64,000 nucleotides of DNA. Source: Glandiceps talaboti (Eukaryota; Hemichordata; Enteropneusta; Spengelidae). This document shows positions 56,603 to 64,000 of this stretch, piece after piece (within the stretch, counting starts at the first letter, position 1; each line of letters begins with the position of its first letter). Location: the NCBI RefSeq assembly GCF_964340395.1, contig NC_135551.1, positions 8,599,379 to 8,663,378 on the forward strand, written 5' to 3'. Below the pieces are notes generated by a model that searched no databases, was not told where the DNA came from, and saw only the letters and a program-made list of their open reading frames with translations. The position numbers were made by a program, and so were the translations under genes.

Positions 56603-57647
56603 ATATATATAATGAAACGAAGCTGATGGATCTCTTTGGATTTCTCACAAGAGGTGGGGAGTTTATGTCCTATAAGGGCCGCAGACAAGTGTATAAAAAT
56701 ACCTAACAAGTGTTAGTTACTCCATCTTATTAGATAGACCATTTGTATTTTAAATTATTTTTCTCATGTCCTCTGTATTCTGCAAAGTATAGATTGCATT
56801 GCATTCATTACTACAGAATATAGGGTGACATCTGTCTCACACTTGTTTAACAGATTTCAAGGACATGAGACAACTCTTTCAATATCCATCTGTCTGCCTG
56901 CCTATTATCAGTCTAATAATGCCCTAGTACTCCTTACTCCTTACGGTCGCGGGCTTATTAGATTTCGGTATTAGGTATATCATTGTCAAATGCATAATTT
57001 TTTTTTCAGTAATTGAGTAATATTTTAAGATTTTTTAAATATGTCAAAGTTAATAGCTGGTATGTAAGTTGTGTGAGCCATAAATTGACAGCAAAGTGTA
57101 CATTTTCTATAAAATATTATTCAACGTCATAATTCTATCATTGTCATAAGTAATGCGTTTTAGTAATTACTAAGTATGTAATATTATATGAATGTGACAT
57201 TCAGATTCTGTACGATTTGGTATAACAAATGTTGATAAAAAGGTTCACATATCTTAGAAAGTGATTTACATTTCAATTATATTCAAATCCAACACAGAAG
57301 AACAAATAATATTTATATTTCCAAGCCTATCTTTTACAACTGCAGTATTGAGTAATTCCGCTTTCTAATTGGACCTCACAGAATATCATGATAATATTCA
57401 GGCCTCCTTGGTTTGTATTGAATGTAGTTATACCGGCGTACAATATACAAGTGTTAACTGTTAGTGATATGATAATTGCAGTTTACTTTCAGAGAAAGTC
57501 TCTGAACTAAAACGAAAGAAATAAGGCCAGTACATGACTGTAGCTATAGAATCCTGGAAGTAGTTGATTACTACCACAGTAAGGAGAACAAAACATCAAT
57601 AAAAGCATTTATCAAATATATTGGATTTTTCAGCTCTTGAATATACG

Positions 57648-57649
<2 letters not shown>

Positions 57650-57685
<36 letters not shown>

Positions 57686-57686
57686 G
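57650..57686. repeat. (TTG)n microsatellite
   Basis: About twelve TTG triplets, in the 3' region of the first small membrane-protein gene and absent from the second copy. Confidence 0.95.
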
Positions 57687-57797
57687 ATTGCAGTGGTTGG
57701 AATATTTTTGGTCGTTCATTTGAAAGCTAATGTACACTGTGGCGTTGCTGTGAAAGAATAACACGACGAGCATAAAAAAAACTGGCGAAAGTGGTTT

Positions 57798-57959
57798 TCA
57801 ACAGACACCGGTAATTGCAGGAGCATTTCGGGCTACATGACATAAACAACACAAACCATTCAACACTGCCTCATTTCCACAGGCGAAGTAAATAAACAGA
57901 ACAACGAGGAGACCGCCAACAAGCATAATAGGCAATACTATTTCGTACGTTTCCACCAT
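57798..57959 (-). CDS. Small single-pass membrane protein, paralogue 1 (53 aa)
   Basis: The frame begins MVETYEIVLPIMLVGGLL and continues VVLFIYFACG, then a cysteine-containing tail (GLCCLCHVA) ending in Cys. One hydrophobic segment of about 21 residues (roughly 7-28) predicts a single membrane span. A splice acceptor, tttgtttcccag|GCATACGCTG at 58000, lies 40 bases upstream and is conserved in the paralogue, so the ATG sits in a second exon after a non-coding first exon. I chose this ATG because it is conserved in both copies. The upstream in-frame ATG spans the acceptor and would not be in the mRNA. Family not recognised. The best support for coding is that the frame survives in two diverged copies. 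Confidence 0.62.
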   Translation of the reverse strand: MVETYEIVLPIMLVGGLLVVLFIYFACGNEAVLNGLCCLCHVARNAPAITGVC

Positions 57960-58489
57960 GTTGAACAGGATTTTATATTTGTATACAGTCAGCGTATGCC
58001 TGGGAAACAAATGGAAAATGAAATAAAATAAACAAAATGAGGTACATATATAAAAGAACTAGTTGTATCTTTACTACACAGTATACGATATTATGGAATG
58101 TTTGGAAAAATAAAGTTTTTAATTTGTGTTGGAATTATAGCCGTGATTTGTTAAAATTAGGTTGGGAACATGTGCAGTAGAGTTGTGATTTAGGTTCTAA
58201 TAGATCTAGATTACCTCCTATTGACAGTAATTACCGGTTTGAAGACTTTCCATCCCGACATTGGCGTGTAATTTGGGAGTGACGTCACTTTGACATACAA
58301 GCAAAGGCTTTTGACGGAATTTGAAGAGTGCATGATACTGCTTAATTACTGAATATAGTTCATTATTCAAAATACTCATTAAAGGTAAACGTTGTAGCAA
58401 CAAACTTCATAGGACAGGTGCGTATTATTATGGTTGATACATGTACCATATTATACAAAATTTGAAGGTTGCATTTTTAAGATACAATC

Positions 58490-58985
58490 TAGTTACCTAA
58501 AATCAGTATTTATGCAAAGCTATAGCTGTAAGCTATATCAACAAATTGTATAGGACATATCCGCTTTGTTATGGTTAACGTATGTACTAAATGATATTGA
58601 AATTCAAGTATGCATTCTTATGATATATCTTACTTACCGGAAATCATTAATCATGCAAATTATTCATTAACACTGTAAGGTACATCAACAACTTTGTAGG
58701 GCATATAAAGTTTGTTATGTTTAATGTATGAAGTAAATTATATTGAAATTGAAACATGTAGTCTTAACATATAGCCTAATTACCGAAAATCATTGATTAT
58801 GCAAATTATTCGTTAACACTGTAAGGTACATCAACTAACTTTATAGGACATACACAATTTGTTATGGTTAATGTATGTACTGAAATGTATTGAAATTGAA
58901 GTATGCAGGCGTAAGATATAGCCTAATTACCGAAAATTATTAATAATGAATGTCTGTCTGTGTGTCCGTCTGTTTGTCTGTCTGT
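58490..58985 (+). repeat. Tandem repeat, about 146-bp unit, 3.5 copies, with (CTGT)n tail
   Basis: 'ttaccgaaaatcattgatta', 'tgcaaattattc.ttaacact' and 'gtaaggtacatcaac' recur at steps of about 141-147 bp (about 58494, 58634, 58781, 58927). It ends in 'gtctgtctgtgtgtccgtct'. Same family as 14590-14965. Confidence 0.88.
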
Positions 58986-59054
58986 TATAAACACTTTTGT
59001 GTGCATTAAATCATGGCGATAGTGACAAATGACATGCTTTCATTTTTTACTATT

Positions 59055-59200
59055 TTGTATTCATGATTTCATTGGTTACTATGTACTTTTGTATTCCAGC
59101 TTTCAGTGGTTACTATGTACTTTTGTATTCTAGCTTTCATTGGCTACTATATACATCTGTATTCCTGCTTTCAGTGGTTACTATGTACATTTGTATTCAT
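59055..59200 (+). repeat. Minisatellite, about 36-bp unit, four copies
   Basis: 'ttgtattc..gctttcagtgg' followed by 'ttactatgtac' repeats four times with minor changes. Confidence 0.88.
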
Positions 59201-59405
59201 ATTTTTGACCTCTAAATGTTCGTATTCGTACTAGGTTCTTATTGGTTAACTTCAATTCATCATGTGTTTGTGTTTTTTTAAATGTTCAATGACGTTGGAC
59301 TTTAATAAATTCTTGAAGAACTATTGTATTATCCATTGTAATCTTTTTATTGTGCTAATTTTGTCCATTTTTCAGTGGAATCGACCGACCAACCATCCAT
59401 CCTAC

Positions 59406-59472
59406 CAAACAAACAAACAAACAAACAAACAAACAAACAAACAAACAAACAAACAAACAAGCAAGCAAACAA
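59406..59472. repeat. (CAAA)n microsatellite
   Basis: About 16 CAAA/AAAC units with two CAAG interruptions at the end. Confidence 0.95.
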
Positions 59473-59759
59473 AAAGTGTTTGTATTCGTAAATATATATG
59501 TTTTATTGCAGAATTATTTTTGTATTCTTAAATCATACTTTCAAATCGATTCATCAACTTATTTTAAAATTGGTCAAATTTTACATTACATTATATTCAC
59601 TTTTGGAAATGCTATGCAATCTTGGATCCTAATGTATATTTTGCGTGTAAACTTGTACCCCAATGAGCTGATACTTTCTCACACGATGTACATAAACTTA
59701 AGGTTATTGTATCACAAGCAGGAAACATTACCATTACATGTCAAGCTATAGCCTCGTGT

Positions 59760-60230
59760 GACTTTTTCAGTGGACTTGATGTTTTCGATATAGGTGTTAA
59801 TGGCGTCACGTGATTATTGACCACTGCATCGGAATTGATGACCTGATCGTACGTTGTGACACCTGTAATCCCAATCTCAGTGTATTGTCCGCTGCTCCTT
59901 TCAGACGCGGCTTGCCTCCCGCCACTTCCATAGATCTCTAGTCTCTTTATGCATTGTTTTGTATCATCCGTTATTTACTTGGTGTCCCCGTGTCAATGAA
60001 TGTTCTGTCACTGCATGGTCGTTTCCTTAAGTGATTTCCTGTGCTCTTCTATCCTGATTTTGAGTAGGAGTTTCGCACTGTGGAGATGTGTTCTGACTAC
60101 TCTAGCTTCCTGGTTAATGGGATAATGCGAGTTTATATAATGTTATTGGTCCCAGCTCTGAGAACTGATCAATACGGTCATGTTTCGTGATTAAAACATG
60201 TCATCTACATACCGGCTCCAGGTTTGTGGT
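59760..60230 (-). pseudogene. Reverse-transcriptase remnant with YVDD box
   Basis: The minus strand from 60230 reads 'PQTWSRYVDDMF' followed by a stop. Further down, in shifted frames, come 'EARVVRTHLHSAKL', 'RIEEHRKSLKE' and 'RTIHRDWDYRC', a pattern seen at the C-terminus of YVDD-type (Penelope-like) retroelement proteins. Heavily mutated. It may be related to the fragment at 56081-56275, since both sit beside the duplicated segments. Confidence 0.55.
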
Positions 60231-60416
60231 AGACAGGTTACAGAATCTAGTGCAACTCGTTCCGAGAGATTGGTGAGCATATGTAGTAGCTACACATGCA
60301 TGGTTGCGCCATTAAAACCTCAGGAAACATTCAGTCCACTGAAGAAGTCAATCGAGTGTAGACGAAATATTTAGACAAGGTAACATTTCCTGCTTGTGAT
60401 AAAATAACCTTTATAT

Positions 60417-61687
60417 ATATCATGAAACCAAGCTGATGGATCTTTTTGGATTTCTCACAAGAGGTGGGGATTTTTGTCCCATATGAGCTGCAGACATGTG
60501 TATACAAACATACCTAACAAGTGTTAGTTACTCCATCTTAATATTAGACCATTTGTATTTCCAATTATGTTTAGGTATTAATATAGTAGACATGTAACAC
60601 TCAGATTCTGTATGATTTGATATATCAAATTATGATAAAAGGCTCACATATCGTAAGAAGTCAAATGTGCATATAAATCCAACACAGAAAAAGAAATAAA
60701 ATTTGTGTTTGGACAGATAGCTTTTATAACTGCTGTATTGAGTAATTCCGCAGTCTAATTGGATCTCATAGAATATCATGATAGTATATGATAATATTCA
60801 GGCCTGCTTGGTTTATATTGCATATAGTTATACCAATGTACAATTTAAAATTTAATACAAATTCTAAATGTAAGTAAATTGCTAATTGCAGTTTACTTTC
60901 AGGGAAAGTCTCTGAAGTAAAATGAAAGAAATAAGGCCAGTACGGATTGAAGTAGGATCTCGGAAGTAGTTGATTACTACCACAGTAAGGAGAACAAAAC
61001 ATCAATAAAAGCATTTATCAAATGTATTGGATGTTTTAGCTCTTGAATATACGTTCTGCTGCTTTTATTTTTAAATTGTAGTGGTTGGATATGCACTGGA
61101 GATGCTGTGAAAGAATAGCACGACCAGAGTAAAAACAAGCTGAACTGTTTTTTTTCAGCAACCGTCAGATTCTCCTGCAGGAGTAACATGGTTGAGTGTT
61201 TTACAGTAACACTGCAAAGCCTCCGTCCCTGCCTTAGTTCCACAGGCGTAGAAAATAAATATAACAATGAGGAGACCAACAACAGCCAGTATAGGCAGTA
61301 TTATTGCGATAGCTTCCACCATGTTGATAAGGATTTTATATTTGGTATACAACTTACAAGTCAGCGTATGCCTGGGTAACAAACGGACAATGAAATGAAA
61401 TAAACAAAACGAAGTACACATATAAAAGAACTGGTTGTATGTTTGTAATACAGTATACGATATTATGGAATGCTTGGAAAAATAAAGTTATTTCATTTGT
61501 TTTGGAATTATAGACGTGATTTCTTACAATTAGGTTGGAAACATGTGCAGTACGTACATACAGTTCAACAGTTGTGATTTAGGACCAAGATAGATGCCTC
61601 CTATTGACAGTAATGTACCACTTTGAAGACTTTCCATTGAGACTTTGGTGTTATTTTGTGAAATGGAGTCATGTTGACATACAAGCT
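60417..61687. repeat. Tandem segmental duplication, copy 2
   Basis: Partner of 56608-58307, offset about 3.4-3.8 kb, same orientation. Confidence 0.9.
61155..61322 (-). CDS. Small single-pass membrane protein, paralogue 2 (55 aa)
   Basis: The frame begins MVEAIAIILPILAVVGLL and continues IVIFIFYACG, then a tail with CYC ending in Cys. Positions shared with paralogue 1: MVE, an isoleucine before LPI, GLL, F, ACG, C-x-C, terminal Cys. Substitutions within the membrane segment swap one aliphatic residue for another. The acceptor tttgttacccag|GCATACGCTG at 61372 is conserved, with a 49-base untranslated leader to the ATG. Insertions between the copies in the coding part keep the frame (the second copy is two codons longer), while the flanks show out-of-frame indels. 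That favours a real protein; function unknown. Confidence 0.62.
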   Translation of the reverse strand: MVEAIAIILPILAVVGLLIVIFIFYACGTKAGTEALQCYCKTLNHVTPAGESDGC

Positions 61688-64000
61688 AAGTATGAGCCAA
61701 TCATAACTGTGAAATATACAGTGACACGAGACAAATCTTTTTTGGCATGCCGTTAGAGGTGTGGCTGGTAGAAGTTGTACGTGCCTGGGTAAAATGCGTT
61801 TTATCGCTCAAAAGTAGTGTGCCGACTTCATATATACATTGCAGTTTAAATCTTATAGGTATGTCTGACTGATTTATATATGTATAATATTCGTATGAGC
61901 GTAGTGAGTGAGCTAGCTGTGGTACTAAATATTCAGGGAAAACCGACAGCCATATCCTAATAAGAACGTGCGGTACGAACCTGGGGTGTTTTTGATTGTC
62001 CCCAGTGTAAAGAAGTAATCGCGTACAATTATAACAATCACAATTTAAAATATGCACACCCAAGCAATTGAATTGGTTATGGCGTTGGAAGAATGAACGA
62101 ATGAATGACACAGTTGTTTATAATTTATGCAAACTATGTTAGTCTCGGCTATTTAAATTCCACGCCATTGGTAGGCCATATCTGGTGAATGTCGTATAAA
62201 AGTAGTGTCCAAATATTCCTCGACAGGGAGGGTTGGAAGGGACCCACTGATTCATGTTAGCTAGTACTACTATATCCTCTCCAATATTGATTTGTGTGCG
62301 ATTCAAATGATTACACTTGAATAGATTCGTATAGAGTAGTGCACTGCTGTACAACATTGTTTTATATTATGACAGTCCGTATTTATTCAGGGCATATACA
62401 CTTAGGAAATCAAAATCAATACAAATTTTACATAGGGAAGGGCCCTTGTCATCGTACTCACTGCAATGAGTAGATGTACATGTATTGTGGAATGTATGCG
62501 AATGCATGTTCATTAGTGTCTTTATCTCCCAGAAAGATCATAATAGGGAACTTGCAATCCAGACTGAGCATGCTTAGACGCAAATGACTATATGGGATTA
62601 TTTGTGATTATCGTAATAACTTATCTGGGGCTACATATAAAATAAACCTCCCACACTGATCAGGATGACTTTGAATTGATTATGTGTGGTTACAAACAAT
62701 GTATCCTTATTGTTTACAATGCTAATTAATTATTATTTATTATCACATTCCCCATGATGCAACATTCAACATGGCGGGTTTGCATGTTCCGTATTATGGT
62801 AGGTAAACTTTGAAACGCGTGCCTTCATATAAATTATAAGGTGAGAAATGTGTCCTTTCAGATAAAAGAGAACTGAATAGAAGATATGACACAGACTCTA
62901 TCCTGAGAAGGAATATTGAGCCAGAAGAAATTGCTAACCAACAAAAGAAACTGTAACACAAATCAACGTGGATCAACGGTTACCACAAAGATAAAATAAA
63001 ATGGAATAAAATATCATAAAATGTGCGTGACTAACGATATCCACGTGAAATCCTACTCCATCCCGAGATATGTATCAGAATATTTATATCAGAATACAAT
63101 ACAATACCTGCACTGCAAATTTAATATACATGCAGCACAGGCACCGTAAGTGCAATTTAAACACCGTACATATACCATACCGATGAAAGGCCCAAATCTC
63201 ATGATGCATTTGTCACGATCTGCAGACTGTACCATCCCGTAAATTCTACTCGCGTACTCAGTCTATATTAAATGTGCAAATTCAATAGATTTCAAAGTAA
63301 GATGGACTGATGAAGCGACCTCACTAATTCAGTGATGAAAATTTTGCTGCCCCAACTTACCTAATGCCTTGAATACTACATATTTAATATTGATTCAAAA
63401 TATTTTTCAATATATAGTACGGATTGCATAATTACTGTACCGTGTGACCCTTTCCATTACATTAACTTATAAAGTTTCTATATCTTCTTTGTGCCGCTCT
63501 GTCTGTACAGGTATATTTCAACGATTTTTCAAAAGTGACTGGCTCATGTCATTATTCTTTATTTACTTAAATTATGATTTTCGGTTAACCAAAATCTCAA
63601 TAGTGAAAGCTTCAATTGCATGTCATTTGATATATATACATTTATGATAAAGTAAATATGTAAATGCAACATTGTTGATATGCTGAAATTACGCTATATC
63701 TATGGGGGTATGGTGTGTGTGTGTATGTATGCACATTTGTGAAATTCAATATATTTGTTGTGTCAAGTTCTCCAGCTCCCGGCCCCCGCCCCAATTAATA
63801 TAACTCTATGGAAGAGGAACTTAAAATCTGAAAAATATGTCCACCAACCCCTTGGTGCCTGCCCTAAATTCCGATTATTGGATAACAAATTATTCGCGAA
63901 AGGTAAATAAACAACTTCAAACTGACAAACTATAAGTGCAATGGAAGCGTCAACGATTGGCATTCCTGGTACACTCTCAAAATACCGAATGTTTAACGAG
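61688..64000. other. Unassigned right end
   Basis: Minus-strand open frames at 61701-62111 (136 codons) and 62139-62357 show no family motif. A short phrase, 'attacgctatatct', and 'gaaattcaatatat' near 63690-63755 resemble part of the macrosatellite unit. No exons, RNA genes or mobile-element proteins were recognised. Confidence 0.4.

Larger units (their letters stand above)
56608..58307. repeat. Tandem segmental duplication, copy 1
   Basis: Starts 'aatgaaacgaagctgatgga' and ends near 'ttgacatacaagcaaag'. The same blocks in the same order occupy 60417-61687: 'acctaacaagtgttagttac', 'gcagtttactttcag', 'attactaccacagtaaggag', 'ttatatttg', 'cagcgtatgcctggg'. Copy 1 is longer by about 450 bp near 56760-57190. 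Each copy contains one small membrane-protein ORF. Confidence 0.9.

Noticed and set aside
57960-58010. Upstream in-frame ATG extending the first small membrane protein to 70 codons
   Set aside because: It overlaps the conserved acceptor cccag|GCATACG, so it would be removed by splicing. The second copy uses a different upstream sequence, whereas MVE is shared.
61701-62357. Minus-strand frames of 136 and 72 codons near the right end
   Set aside because: No motif or paralogue in the window. They could be exons or remnants of an unknown element, but the sequence alone does not support a call.

Overview
This is animal nuclear DNA: AT-rich, with spliced genes that have GT/AG introns, and full of LINE remnants, DNA transposons, foldback elements and microsatellites. 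A multi-exon LDLa/ZP gene, CR1-like LINEs, a ZSWIM/MULE-type transposase and abundant (CAGA)n/(CATA)n tails fit a marine invertebrate. The phylum cannot be fixed from the sequence alone.

Layout. (1) 1-19.1 kb, minus strand: the 3' part of a gene for a secreted or membrane protein with eight LDL-receptor class A (LDLa) modules followed by a zona pellucida (ZP) domain. Twelve exons were placed with matching splice phases, and the gene continues left of the window. The LDLa exons alternate between two subtypes (A, B), as if an A-B pair was duplicated to give four pairs. Introns hold LINE fragments, a 58-bp minisatellite, a foldback MITE with a 9-bp site duplication, and a second foldback element that cut an old LINE and left a perfect 10-bp site duplication. 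(2) 20.9-22.1 kb: a broken CR1-like LINE on the plus strand. (3) 23.4-44.4 kb: a macrosatellite of ten units, two of about 2.58 kb and eight of about 1.985 kb that lack about 600 bp. Diagnostic variants show a recent two-unit duplication (units 7-8 to 9-10). (4) 44.48-44.56 kb, minus strand: a signal-peptide exon that could start the LDLa/ZP gene, although its splice phase does not fit the first LDLa exon. (5) 45-49.2 kb: diverged segmental duplications and a 430-bp foldback. (6) 49.6-51.45 kb: a DNA transposon with TIRs of about 200 bp, whose DDE transposase is split into two halves in opposite orientation. (7) 53.7-56.1 kb: a TATA box followed by a frameshifted single-exon gene that appears to join an SGNH-hydrolase-like domain to a FAR1-like and MULE (ZSWIM1/3-like) transposase. 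(8) 56.6-61.7 kb: a tandem segmental duplication in which each copy carries a minus-strand ORF for a 53-55-residue single-pass membrane protein. (9) 61.7-64 kb: nothing identified.

The LDLa/ZP gene and the two small membrane-protein genes are the only credible host genes. Everything else recognised is mobile or repetitive DNA. No RNA gene, CRISPR array or prokaryotic feature was found.
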